A model generated the notes under the pieces. That model was not told the DNA's origin, made no database searches, and saw nothing but the letters and a program-made list of their open reading frames with translations. Source: Streptomyces zagrosensis (GTDB lineage: Bacteria; Actinomycetota; Actinomycetes; Streptomycetales; Streptomycetaceae). From it: a stretch of 64,000 bases of DNA. The position numbers and the translations under genes were made by a program. Positions 35,929 to 45,009 of this stretch are shown in pieces. Location: the NCBI RefSeq assembly GCF_014203645.1, contig NZ_JACHJL010000020.1, positions 62,001 through 126,000 on the forward strand. The letters run 5' to 3'. Each line of letters starts with the position of its first letter. Position 1 is the first letter of the stretch.

Positions 35929-36792
35929 ATGGTCAATCCTCAGCACATGGACGACCCCACGGACAGCGCGGTCGAACTCCACTTCATCGGCAACGCCACC
36001 GTTCTGGTGCGCTACGGCGGGCTCACCCTGCTCACCGACCCCAACTTCCTGCACCGCGGCCAGTACGCGTACCTCGGCTACGGGCTGCTGAGCCGAAGGC
36101 TGACAGAACCGGCCCTCGACGTGGACGACCTTCCCCGCCTCGACGCGATCGTCCTGTCACACCTGCACGGAGATCATTGGGATCGCCGGGCCCGCCGCCG
36201 CCTCGACCACGCGGTACCGGTGCTGACCACGCCCCACGCAGCACGCCGTCTCAGGACCGTGCACGGCTTTCACCGCACGGCGGGCCTGCGCACCTGGCAG
36301 GGGCTCACCCTCCAGCAGGGCGACGCACAAGTGCGGGTCACGGCCCTGCCGGGCCGGCACGCCGGCCATCGCGTGCTGCGCGGTCTGCTGCCGCCGGTAA
36401 TGGGCAGCATGCTGGAGTTCGGTCCCATCCGAGGCCCCGCCCGGCTCCGGCTGTACGTCTCCGGCGACACCCTCGTGTACGACGGTCTCGACGAGATCAC
36501 CCGGCGTTTTCCCGCCGCCGATCTGGCCGTTCTGCACCTGGGCGGCACCCGCCTGCCCGGCGGCTTCGTCGTCACCATGGACGGAGCGCAGGGCGCGGAA
36601 CTCGCCCGGCGCCTGGACCCCCGCCTGATCCTGCCGGTGCACTACGGCGACTACACGGTGATGCGCTCACCGCTGTCCGCGTTCCTCACCGAGGTGGAAG
36701 CCGCCGGACTCGGCGACCGTCTGGTGCACTGCCGCCACGGACAGCGTGCGCGGATCACGGCCGCACCGGGAGCCACGCCGGTGGTCTTCTGA
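35929..36792 (+). CDS. MBL-fold metallo-hydrolase
   Basis: A 287-residue hydrolase of the UlaG/NAPE-PLD-like branch. Metal motif LSHLHGDHWDRR (about 74-85), later His in LPGRHAGHRVL (about 142), Asp in YVSGDTLVYDG (about 181) and the final LPVHYGDYTV (about 242). The N-terminus FIGNATVLVRYGGLTLLTDP is typical. Substrate unknown; relatives act on lactones or phosphodiesters. The start is one of three close ATGs (35905, 35929, 35947) and none has a strong site. Confidence 0.85.
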   Translation: MVNPQHMDDPTDSAVELHFIGNATVLVRYGGLTLLTDPNFLHRGQYAYLGYGLLSRRLTEPALDVDDLPRLDAIVLSHLHGDHWDRRARRRLDHAVPVLTTPHAARRLRTVHGFHRTAGLRTWQGLTLQQGDAQVRVTALPGRHAGHRVLRGLLPPVMGSMLEFGPIRGPARLRLYVSGDTLVYDGLDEITRRFPAADLAVLHLGGTRLPGGFVVTMDGAQGAELARRLDPRLILPVHYGDYTVMRSPLSAFLTEVEAAGLGDRLVHCRHGQRARITAAPGATPVVF

Positions 36793-36804
36793 CCTGCGGT
36801 CCCC

Positions 36805-37125
36805 AGCGCCGCGCGAGCACCCGCAGGGTCTCGACCGAAGCATCCGCCGCGTCCGGGATCAGGACACCGTGCTGGACGCCGCTGCGCAGGTAGTCGCAGA
36901 CCTCGTCGGTGATCACCTCACCGGGCGCGGTCACGGGCACCGCCCGGCGGGTACGGGCTGACCATCTCTGCGGAGATCCGTCCCGCGGCGCGCTCCGCGG
37001 ACACGTGTTCCACCTCGGCGAAGAAGGTCTCGCGCGGCAGCATGGCCTGCTCCAGCTCCAGCGCCGAAGGCTCGGGCAGCCGGACCGGCGGCCGGCGTTC
37101 GATGGAGCCGGCGCCGCGACGAGGG
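36805..37125 (-). pseudogene. Orn/Lys/Arg decarboxylase, C-terminal fragment
   Basis: The minus strand reads ALELEQAMLPRETFFAEVEH, VSAERAAGRISAEMVSPYPPG, then after a one-base shift VPVTAPGEVITDEVCDYLRS, GVQHGVLIPDAADASVETLR. This is the C-terminal domain of group III PLP decarboxylases of the Orn/Lys/Arg family. The PLP domain is missing. It is converging with the hydrolase gene. Confidence 0.65.
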
Positions 37126-37182
37126 TGCGCAGGGCGTCCAACGGAGATGCCTACTTCACCGCCATCGCCCACTTCATGGCCG

Positions 37183-37212
37183 CCCTGCCCCTGCCCCTGC
37201 CCCTGCCCCTGC
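37183..37212. repeat. Hexanucleotide tandem repeat (CCCTGC)5
   Basis: Five exact copies of CCCTGC. On the plus strand they would encode (ProLeu)n in a short open frame ending at 37316 that I cannot call as a gene. Confidence 0.7.
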
Positions 37213-37402
37213 CGCAACCCTCGACCACCCGCTGGACCACCGGCGAGCACGACGTCCGCTCCGCATGGCGCGGCCTGGTGCAAACCCGCCAGGAACACCT
37301 GCTCACCGGAAACTGACTCCGGCACGCGCGATGGCCCCGACCAGATGATCTAGTCGGAGCCATCACCACGTAACCAAGACCGGGCGCCGGGGCCCAGGAG
37401 AA

Positions 37403-37642
37403 TCAACCGGCGTCGGGGCGCTGACCCACAAACTGGGTGAGCAACTCAATGATCTGCGCCTGATTACGGTCGATCTTCTTCCCAAGAGCTTCGACCTTCT
37501 GGTCCAGGTTGCCGACCTGCAAGCGCACCGCAGTCAGGTCGGACTTCACGATCCCGAACTCACGGTCGTGCTTCTCCGCGACCTCTTCGAAACGCCGGGT
37601 CAGAGCAGCCAGTTCGCTATGAGCGATGGGGTCCTCGGGCAC
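37403..37642 (-). CDS. Small coiled-coil protein
   Basis: A 79-residue protein starting at GTG 37642 with GGAG nine bases before. ELAALTRRFEEVAEKHDREF and LQVGNLDQKVEALGKKIDRN form heptad-like coiled coils, ending IIELLTQFVGQRPDAG. No enzyme motif. Such short coiled-coil orphans occur next to integrated elements. It sits between truncated genes but itself looks complete. Confidence 0.6.
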   Translation of the reverse strand: MPEDPIAHSELAALTRRFEEVAEKHDREFGIVKSDLTAVRLQVGNLDQKVEALGKKIDRNQAQIIELLTQFVGQRPDAG

Positions 37643-38097
37643 GCGGGCACTCCTGCCAGATCACAAAACCACAGATAAGAAGACTCCACGATAACGCGCC
37701 CACTACGCGAGGTCCGCCATGGTCGAACAACTCCCCAACACGCTAGCGCGCACAGCGAGCCATACCTCGCAGGGCGCCGATCATCGGTAGTACATCCTTC
37801 TCGCCTGCGTCAGCGGCAGGCACTACCACGGCGGCCCCGCCGACGCCTGGGGGCCGCGCGCCGCACGAAGCCCCGACTGGACCGGCTAGTGGTCGCCAGG
37901 CGGCATGGGGTCGCCGGCCGCGACCGCGGCGCAGCGGGTGCAGATGCGCTCGCGGCAGGTAAGCGCCTTCGTGTTACGTCGCAGCGGAGCGACCTACCCG
38001 GCGCAGTGCGGGAACGGCCAGGACACCGTGGTGATCGCCTTTCTCCAACGCGGACTGGCAGCATTCTGCTGACCGCCGCGATGTGGCACTCAGACAG
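37643..38097. other. No gene seen
   Basis: About 450 bases with no convincing frame. A short plus-strand frame at 37942-38070 (MRSRQVSAFVLRRSGATYPA and on) has coding-like composition but no match I recognise; it may be another gene scrap. Confidence 0.4.
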
Positions 38098-38520
38098 CTA
38101 GACCTCGGCGACCAGGTCCGGCTCGACCAGTACGACATCCAGCGGCGTGCGCGACCCCCGGGAGGCCGTGAACCGCCCGCCCTCCCAAGGATGGTGGTCG
38201 GGCTCTGCCGGTGTCAGCCGCACGGCCAGGTCGCGCGCCGCCTCCGGGCGCAGCGGCGTACCGCGGGCGGCCGGGCGGAGCGTCCCGGCCGCGTCGAGGC
38301 GGCCCAGCACGAGCGTCTGCGGTCGGTGCATGGTTCCGGTGATCACACCGATCACGGCCTCGGTGGTGTCCCGGCGGTGCACCTTGTACAGCGCGCGGGC
38401 GCCCGGAGGTATGGCTGGCCACTCCCCCGGATCACCAGGCCTTCGACGCCGGGCACCTGGGTCCAGGATGAGAGGTGCCGTTCTCAAGACAGTGGAGAGG
38501 AATGGGGTGTACCGCACCAT
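38098..38520 (-). pseudogene. ATP-dependent DNA ligase, C-terminal fragment
   Basis: The readable part is ARALYKVHRRDTTEAVIGVI, TGTMHRPQTLVLGRLDAAGT, PLRPEAARDLAVRLTPA and TPLDVVLVEPDLVAEV. This is the OB-fold domain of LigC/LigD-type ligases. The nucleotidyltransferase domain upstream and the last 30 or so residues are missing, so it is dead. It is part of a run of truncated genes. Confidence 0.7.
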
Positions 38521-38639
38521 GACAGCCGCACGCTACAGAAACCGCCCCACGGCAGTGACCTCGCCCTTCCTCAACACCCGACCAGCGGAAACGCACCGGC
38601 CTGACAAGCCGTCACTGGCGCCCACCCACTGACATCAAA

Positions 38640-38930
38640 CCGGCACATCGCAGGTTGGCGTGGCTGTGCGGCGACCACCTCGTCAATGAATGGCGGGAAG
38701 CGCTGCGGCAGTTCGCCAACGGCATCGATGCGGCCGGCCGACGGGTCCACCGCGCCTTCCTCGCCAGCGTTCGCGTGCTCGGGGAAGGCCTGGACATCAC
38801 CGGCGAACGGGGAGTCGAGGCCATCTGCTTCGCGGACACCCGCGGTTCACAGGTGGAGATCGTGCAGAACATCGGCCGCGCGCTGACCGTGGTGATGTCA
38901 CCCCGCACGGTCCGTCAGGAAGGCACCTGA
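38640..38930 (+). pseudogene. SF2 helicase fragment
   Basis: Residues HRAFLASVRVLGEGLDITGE, RGVEAICFADTRGSQVEIVQ and NIGRAL are motifs V and VI of a DEAD/DEAH-type (restriction- or phage-associated) helicase; the arginine-finger block normally reads QxxGRAxR. The sequence then turns to TVVMSPRTVRQ, a junction. Both ends are missing. Confidence 0.65.
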
Positions 38931-39098
38931 ACAGTCTCACCCTGATCGTCACCGCCACTGTCGGCACCGTCCCGTGCCGCGGCGGCGACCTGACCTGCTT
39001 GCTGACCTGACCTGCTTGCTCGGCGACGATGGGAGCTGGTGGCGCACCACCCTCCCCTGTCAGGGCCGGGCGGGTGTGCCGCTGAAGAACCTCGACTT

Positions 39099-40127
39099 CT
39101 ACGTGACAGCCCCCGGCGACGGCCACCCCAGCCACCAGATGAACAGGCCGCTCAGCAGGACGAGCAGGAAGAGTGCGGCGTTGGTGCGGCGGTAGGCGAC
39201 CAAGAGGGCCACGAACTCGCGGATCGCGGCGCTCGGCCAGAAGTACGCGGCTGTCGGGGCACCGATCACGTGGCCCCGGACGCCGGTGCGGCGGGCGGTG
39301 ATCGCGGCGCGGAAGACATGGTAGTTGTTCGTGACGATCACGCACCGGTAGTCCGGATTCGCCCGCTCCATCAGGGCTTTGCTGAACGTCAGGTTCTCGT
39401 CCGTGGTCGTCGAGCGGTCCTCAAGTTCGATCAGGTCGGCGGGGAAACCTTGGGTGACCAAGTAGTCGGCCATCGCGTGGGACTCGGGCAGCTTCTCGTC
39501 GGGTCCCTGTCCTCCCGAGGTGAGCAGGACCGGGCGCCGGCCCTTCCTGGACAGCCTGGCGTGTTCCTTCCGGGCCCGGTCGAGGCGACCGGCCAGCAGC
39601 GGGGGCACGGTGGTGCCGCCGATCAGGCCCGAGCCGAGGACCACTACGTAGTCCGCCCGGCGCCGAATGCGCAGACGCCCGTACAGGCCCCCGTAGACGA
39701 GGAAACACAGGAACAGGAAGGCGACGTATCCGGCGAGCGCCACCGCCGTCGTCGCCACCACCACAAGCGTGTGCGTGTGCATTACCAGCGCGGTGATCAA
39801 CAGCGCGAGCAGGGCGACCAGGGCGATGCCCACCCCCAAGGACAGCAGGTTCCCCAAGCTCCTGCCCTCCTTGCGAACCATGGTGATCCCGTTGGCGATG
39901 AGGAACCACGCCAGCGTGACGACCCCCACGCCCGCCAGGGTCAGCAGCACGACGGCCAGATCGCGGCCCAACTGGGCCCGCTCGGAGGCCACATGCAGCA
40001 AGAGCGCGAACACCGCGAAGACGGCGGACAGGCCCAGCAGAACCGCGTTGCTTACTCGGCGGCGATCTAGTACCACACCAGCACAGAACAGGATGAAGCA
40101 AACAAACGACGGTACAAAGGCCACCAT
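39099..40127 (-). CDS. YdcF/DUF218 family membrane protein
   Basis: A 342-residue protein. Residues 1-150 hold about five membrane helices (VPSFVCFILFCAGVVLD, AVLLGLSAVFAVFALLLHVA and others). Residues 155-310 are a DUF218 domain: ADYVVVLGSGLIGG, VLLTSGGQGPDEKLPESHAM, LEDRSTTTDENLTFSK and VIVTNNYHVFRAA. A last helix (AALFLLVLLSGLFIWWLG) ends it. DUF218 proteins act in cell-envelope metabolism (for example SanA, ElyC). The ATG at 40127 is chosen by homology; the frame runs on upstream into a decayed gene. Confidence 0.85.
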   Translation of the reverse strand: MVAFVPSFVCFILFCAGVVLDRRRVSNAVLLGLSAVFAVFALLLHVASERAQLGRDLAVVLLTLAGVGVVTLAWFLIANGITMVRKEGRSLGNLLSLGVGIALVALLALLITALVMHTHTLVVVATTAVALAGYVAFLFLCFLVYGGLYGRLRIRRRADYVVVLGSGLIGGTTVPPLLAGRLDRARKEHARLSRKGRRPVLLTSGGQGPDEKLPESHAMADYLVTQGFPADLIELEDRSTTTDENLTFSKALMERANPDYRCVIVTNNYHVFRAAITARRTGVRGHVIGAPTAAYFWPSAAIREFVALLVAYRRTNAALFLLVLLSGLFIWWLGWPSPGAVT

Positions 40128-40289
40128 GCGCCGATCATACGGCGCGGGCTGCGGGTCAAGCGACTCCGAGACGGCCTCGGCGGCCGACGCCGGGCCCGCC
40201 CACGCCATGCCCAGCGCGGGACGGGCCGCGGCCCTTCCAAGAGTGCGACGAGGAGTTGTACGAGGCGGCGGCCGGCCTCCTCCAGCACG

Positions 40290-40760
40290 GCGACCGTGTT
40301 GGCGACCTACGCGGTCGTGGTGTCCGCGAGCACCAACGCGAGGGGCACCAGGCCCTCGCGAGCTGGTCGGCGGGTAGACCCGGCGCCGCAGCCGCTTCTC
40401 GTGGTCAACGTGCTCGACCGCGTCCGGCCGCGAGCGGACCAGGTCCACGGTTCGCTTGTCCGCATCCCTCGGCAGCAGCCGGCCCCACTCCCAGTACCGG
40501 CGCAGCTTGGCGACCAGCTCGTGCGCGTCCTCAATGCGGCGGTCGGCCTCCACCAGGAGCACCGGCACACCGGCCTCCGGTGCCCGCACCACCAGTTCCG
40601 CCCACTGCGCGAAGCCGCTGCCGAGCCGGTGCCCGATCTCGGCTGGAAGCCGAGCCGCCTCGCTGTGTCCTCGCCGTGTCAGCACCCACACCTGCCGCTG
40701 GTCCGCCTGCACGGACTCGATCCTCACCAGGTGGTGCTCCTCCAGATCCACATGCGCTAA
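40290..40760 (-). pseudogene. Replication-relaxation family protein, broken
   Basis: The minus strand reads HVDLEEHHLVRIESVQADQR, VWVLTRRGHSEAARLPAEIG, GVPVLLVEADRRIEDAHELV and AKLRRYWEWGRLLPRDADKR, then VYPPT and in a second frame SREGLVPLALVLADT. This fits the replication-relaxation family of actinomycete integrative elements (LLVEVDN.TE....A.KL..Y..). Both ends and one frame are damaged. Confidence 0.6.
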
Positions 40761-41129
40761 GGAAGCCGAAGCACAGGAGCACTTCGACTCCCCGCAGTTG
40801 ATCGAGGTCCGCTCCGGCACCAGCCGGGCCGGGGCCCTCGACGTCGCGCTCTACACCACCGCCTCCATCGACGCGATCGTCCCCGCCCACCCCGAAGACG
40901 ACTGGGAGCAGTTGCGCGCGGTGGAGAGAGGCCGGCACTCCCCACTCGCCGCGCTGGCGAAGCAGGCCGCCCCGGGCCTGACCGACGCGGCGTGGTCAAC
41001 CAGGGCGCTCCCCCACGGCTGTGGCATGGGGAAGCCGTCCTGGTCGGCGGCAACTCTGCCTCAGCAGCCGGGCGGTTCGGGTAGCGCTGGCGGCGCCGGT
41101 CCGGATCATCGACGCCGATCTCGTACCCG

Positions 41130-41973
41130 GGCTCACCGCGCTTCAGCCGGGATCGGGTGTAGCGGTGGCGCTGCCAAAACGGGAACGTGCCGCCGATGGT
41201 GCCGCCGGCTCCGAACCCGATGATGGGCGCGGACTTCTTAGCCTTGGCCACCAGCTCCCGCGTCTTGGGGTCCTTGAAGACGGCCTTGGCCGGGGGCTTG
41301 CGGGTCTTCTTCACCAGCACGTACGGCTTGTGGCCCTCGGGGTGGCAGGAGAACGTGACGCCCTGAAGGGCGAGTTTCTCGGTGATGAGGTCGGCGACGA
41401 CGCCGTGGGAGAAACCCAGGCGGGTGGGTGGGTCGATGCGAGTCTCCGCATCGTCGTCGGGAGAAATCTTTGAGATATGGAAGTAGCGGCACGGGTTGGT
41501 CTGCTCCGCCAGCCCGAGAGACTGGTGGAGTGCGTCGTGCAGCGGACCCACCCACTCGCGCATCCGCTCCCAGCACTCGCGGGTCAGCACCATGTACGCC
41601 GCGCTGCCCACAGTGAGGACGGAGGCCGCGCCGATCCCGCCGGACTCCAGCACGGCGAGCGCCTGGTCCCGGTTCTCCCACAGCTCCTGGACGGTTTGCA
41701 CGGTGGCGTCCAGGTCCCGGGTGGACAGGTAGCCGGTCTCCGCGACGCCTGCACCGAGGGGGAGGCGGAAGGACAGCCGACGCCACCCGGGCTTGTAGGA
41801 GCGGCGCCGGACCTTGCCTCCACCTTCGGCAGGACGCGGGGGCCTAAGCACCAGAACGTGGCGTCGGTCCGTTTCACGCCGCCCAGGACCCGGCCGGCCA
41901 ACACCCTGCCGATTCCGAACACGAGGGATTCGGCGTCCTTCTCCACCTGCTTGTCGAACTTCGTCTGTGCCAT
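41130..41973 (-). pseudogene. Conjugative FtsK/TraB-like ATPase, N-terminal part only
   Basis: Starts MAQTKFDKQVEKDAESLVFG at 41973 with AAGGGG ahead. After an indel it continues SYKPGWRRLSFRLPLGAGVA, then WERMREWVGPLHDALHQSLG, CRYFHISKISPDDDAETRID and KPPAKAVFKDPKTRELVAKA, KKSAPIIGFGAGG. The order resembles the leading part of actinomycete transfer ATPases just before their Walker A. The motor domain is deleted. With the next pseudogene it marks a dead integrative conjugative element. Confidence 0.55.
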
Positions 41974-42032
41974 GGCCGTGCCCCTTCGGTATGCGTCCAG
42001 GCACCTCACACCCGGAAGCGGACACCGCCTTT

Positions 42033-42090
42033 CTGGAACGGCGGCCCTGTAGATAGGGACCCTGGAACGGCGGCCCTTTGGATAGGGACC
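42033..42090. repeat. Two 29-bp direct repeats
   Basis: CTGGAACGGCGGCCCT..GATAGGGACC occurs twice back to back with two mismatches. It lies 60 bases upstream of the transfer-ATPase start on the minus strand, where an operator, iteron or transfer site would sit. Confidence 0.75.
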
Positions 42091-42218
42091 GGCGAAAAGT
42101 GAGCCCTCAGTCGCGAATCCGTGGATAACTTCGGGGCCCAAAGATCCCGGGGCCGTACCTCATGGTGGCGCGATCGGTACAACTGAAGGTGCAGGCCGAT
42201 CTACGGAAAGAGGGACCG

Positions 42219-42665
42219 ATGATGGACCACCAACACCCGGGCGAGCGAGGCGAGTTGAGTCAGAACAGCACCGGCGCGCTGGAGATCTGGGATCGCGAGA
42301 TCGCCTGTCCTGGCGGGCCGCTGCCGGGGGCGGTGCTCCAGGTGCTGGAGCACGGGGACGGCTGGGTCGGGCACGTCCAGCTCGTGGGCGGGCGGCCGAC
42401 GAGCGACATCGACAAGGCCTCGGCCGCCATCGAGGACGCCTTCGACCTCCCGGTCAGCTCGGTCGTCGCGACACCGGCGGCAGCGGCCCCGAATGCTCCA
42501 ACGGGTTGGGAGGAGTCGGGTGAGAACGCGGCGGCCCGGCGCACCGTCGGTGCGCCGGGCCGCCGCGCGTACACGCCTGCCGGGTCCTGTCAGTCGCCGC
42601 GGTCCTCCGGAACTGGCTGCTTGGCACCGGCCGTCTTCGCGCCGGGCAGTGACGCCCGCAGGTAG
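42219..42665 (+). CDS. Unknown small protein, 3' end doubtful
   Basis: A 148-residue frame with a good start: MMDHQHPGERGELSQNSTGA, GGPLPGAVLQVLEHGDGWVG, ASAAIEDAFDLPVSSVVAT. GAGGG precedes the ATG. After residue about 95 it runs through the terminator hairpin of the opposing gene and 76 bases into it, so the original C-terminus may be lost. No family is recognised. Confidence 0.45.
   Translation: MMDHQHPGERGELSQNSTGALEIWDREIACPGGPLPGAVLQVLEHGDGWVGHVQLVGGRPTSDIDKASAAIEDAFDLPVSSVVATPAAAAPNAPTGWEESGENAAARRTVGAPGRRAYTPAGSCQSPRSSGTGCLAPAVFAPGSDARR
42528..42566 (-). terminator. Terminator of the UvrA-like gene
   Basis: An 18-bp perfect GC-rich stem (GCGGCGGCCCGGCGCACC) with a three-base loop, 24 bases after the UvrA-like stop on the minus strand. 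Confidence 0.85.
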
Positions 42666-44950
42666 CGGGCGGTCGTGGTCCGGGAGCCGTCCACCATGTC
42701 GGTGGGCGTGCCGGCGAACACGACCTGCCCGCCGTGCTCACCCGCGCCGGGGCCGATGTCGACGATCCAGTCGGCGTGCTTGGCGACGTCCAGGTCGTGT
42801 TCGATGGCGATGACGGTGTTGCCCGAGTCCACCAGCCGGTCCAGCAGGGCCAGCAGGTTGCCGACGTCCGCCATGTGCAGTCCGGTGGTCGGCTCGTCGA
42901 AGACGTACACGCTGCCCTGCTCGTGGAGCCGGTCGGCGAGCTTGACGCGCTGCCGCTCACCGCCGGACAGCATCGACAGCGAACGGCCCAGCGTCAGATA
43001 GCCCAGTCCCACCTCGGCCAGCGGGTCCAGGCGGCGCACGATCGCCGGATCGTCGAAGAAGCCGCGGGCCTCGGTCACGGTCAGGTCCAGTACCTCGGCG
43101 ATGTTGCGTCCCTTGAGCCGGTGCTCCAGCACCTCCTGTCGGAACCGGGTGCCGCCGCACAACTCGCAGACGGTGGTGACCGGGTCCATGAAGGCCAGGT
43201 CGGTGGTGATGGTGCCGCGCCCCTTGCACTCCGGGCAGGCCCCCTTGGAGTTGAAGCTGAACATGCTCGCGTCCAACCCGTACTCCTTCGCGAACAGCTT
43301 GCGGACCGTGTCCCAGATACCGGTGTACGTGGCCGGGGTGGACCGGGGGTTCATGCCGACCGCCGACTGGTCCAGCACGATCGCCTGCGGGTGCTGGGCG
43401 GTGAAGACACGGCTGACCAGGGTCGACTTTCCCGATCCGGCGACGCCGGTGACCACGGTCAGCACCCCGGTGGGGAAGTCGATGTCGAAGCCGCTCAGGT
43501 TGTGCAGGTCGGCGCCGCGCACCGGCAGCTTTCCGGTGGAGGTGCGCGGTTTCTTCTTGCGCGGGGGCTGGGTCCGGAAGTGCCGGCCGGTGAGCGTCTT
43601 GCTGTCGGCCAACTCTTCCACGGTGCCGGTGAACACGATCTCGCCGCCCTCGGCGCCCGCGCCGGGACCCACGTCGACGACGTGGTCCGCGATGGCGATG
43701 ACATCGCGGTTATGCTCGACGATGAGAACGGTGTTGCCTTTGTCCCGCAGGTCCAGCAGCAGCCGGTTGAGCCGGTCCACGTCGTGGGCGTGCAGCCCCA
43801 CACTCGGCTCGTCGAAGATGTACGTCATACCGGTCAGCGCCGACCCGAGGTGGCGCACCGCCTTCAGCCGCTGACCCTCGCCGCCGGACAGGGTCCGGGT
43901 GGGCCGGTTCAAGGTGAGGTATCCCAGGCCGACGGACGCGATGCGGCGCAGCGAGGCGAGCGCGGCGGGCACCACGGGGCCAGGCCACCGGTGCTCCGCC
44001 TCCTCCAGGGTGGCGACCAGGTCACCGATCTCCATCGCGCAGTAGTCGGCGATGTTGCGGCCGTCGATTCGCGACTCCAATGCCGCCTGCGAGAGCCGGG
44101 CGCCCCGGCACTCCGGGCAGGTTCGCTCGGTGACGACCTGTTCGGTGGACTTGCGCTCCTTGTCCTTGAGCGCCTCCAGACCCGGCTTCACGAACCGCCG
44201 GGTGACGCGCGGCACGATGCCCTCGTAGTCGTTGATGGCCACGTTGTCGAAGTGGTCGGGGCGGATCGTCTGGAAGCCCTCCCCGTACAGCAGGAGGTCC
44301 ATCTCCTTCTTCGTGTACTGCGACAGCGGCTTGTCCGGGTCGAACACCAGCTCCCTGCTCTGCTCCCGGGCCCGGCCCTTCTCGTACCGGCTGATCTGCG
44401 CGTACCGCTTCCAGTAGTTGGTGCCCACCGCGAAGTTGGCGTGCCGGATCGCGCCGTCGTTCAGGGACTTGTCCAGGTCCAGCAGCTTGGCGACGTCGAG
44501 CTGGAGGGTGGCGCCGAGACCGTCGCAGTGCGGGCACATGCCCTGCGGGTCGTTGAAGGAGTAGAAGTTGGACGGCCCGGCACTGGGCTCCCCGTACCGA
44601 GAGAACAGCACCCGTAGGACCGGGTTGACTTCGGTCATCGTGCCGACGGTCGAGCGTGAGCCGCCGCCCACCGGCTTCTGGTCCACCACGATCGCCGGGG
44701 CCAGGTTCTCGATCAGGTCGAACTCGGGGCGCTCGTAACGGGGCAGCCGGTTGCGGATGAACGCGGGGAAGACCTCGTTGAGCTGCCGCTGCGACTCCAC
44801 CGCGATGGTGCCGAAGACGATGGACGACTTGCCGGAACCGGAAACTCCAGTGACCACGGTCAGAAGCCCCAGCGGAATGCGAAGGTCCACTCCCTTCAGA
44901 TTGTTGGCACGGGCCCCCGTCACCACGATGTGCTGCCTGTCCTTGCGCAT
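42590..44950 (-). CDS. UvrA-like ABC ATPase (drug-resistance type)
   Basis: A 786-residue tandem ABC protein. First cassette: Walker A GVSGSGKSS, zinc cysteines CPHCDGLG and CPECRGARL, signature RTLSGGEGQRL, Walker B YIFDEPSVGLH. Second cassette: GVAGSGKST, CPECKGRG with CELCGGTRFR, signature SMLSGGERQRV, Walker B YVFDEPTTGLH. It is about 160-200 residues shorter than true UvrA and lacks the UvrB-binding insert, as in DrrC of the daunorubicin producer. These proteins bind DNA and relieve intercalating or DNA-binding drugs. ATG 44950 follows GAGGA; GTG 44971 is an alternative. It lies 9 kb from the polyketide synthase, so a link is possible but unproven. Confidence 0.88.
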   Translation of the reverse strand: MRKDRQHIVVTGARANNLKGVDLRIPLGLLTVVTGVSGSGKSSIVFGTIAVESQRQLNEVFPAFIRNRLPRYERPEFDLIENLAPAIVVDQKPVGGGSRSTVGTMTEVNPVLRVLFSRYGEPSAGPSNFYSFNDPQGMCPHCDGLGATLQLDVAKLLDLDKSLNDGAIRHANFAVGTNYWKRYAQISRYEKGRAREQSRELVFDPDKPLSQYTKKEMDLLLYGEGFQTIRPDHFDNVAINDYEGIVPRVTRRFVKPGLEALKDKERKSTEQVVTERTCPECRGARLSQAALESRIDGRNIADYCAMEIGDLVATLEEAEHRWPGPVVPAALASLRRIASVGLGYLTLNRPTRTLSGGEGQRLKAVRHLGSALTGMTYIFDEPSVGLHAHDVDRLNRLLLDLRDKGNTVLIVEHNRDVIAIADHVVDVGPGAGAEGGEIVFTGTVEELADSKTLTGRHFRTQPPRKKKPRTSTGKLPVRGADLHNLSGFDIDFPTGVLTVVTGVAGSGKSTLVSRVFTAQHPQAIVLDQSAVGMNPRSTPATYTGIWDTVRKLFAKEYGLDASMFSFNSKGACPECKGRGTITTDLAFMDPVTTVCELCGGTRFRQEVLEHRLKGRNIAEVLDLTVTEARGFFDDPAIVRRLDPLAEVGLGYLTLGRSLSMLSGGERQRVKLADRLHEQGSVYVFDEPTTGLHMADVGNLLALLDRLVDSGNTVIAIEHDLDVAKHADWIVDIGPGAGEHGGQVVFAGTPTDMVDGSRTTTARYLRASLPGAKTAGAKQPVPEDRGD

Positions 44951-45009
44951 GGGCGTCCTCGTCTCCCTCACTCGCCGATCTCGTGCTGCTCTCGTGCTGC
45001 GTCAACCAC

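Noticed and set aside
40770..41000. A plus-strand stretch reading HFDSPQLIEVRSGTSRAGAL then DVALYTTASIDAIVPAHPED
   Set aside because: The composition looks coding for about 70 residues, but it has no start, no family I recognise, and it overlaps the junction of two minus-strand pseudogenes. It may be another gene scrap.
42734..44617. A 627-codon open frame on the plus strand
   Set aside because: It is the antisense of the UvrA-like gene, rich in Val/Gly/Gln with no domain.
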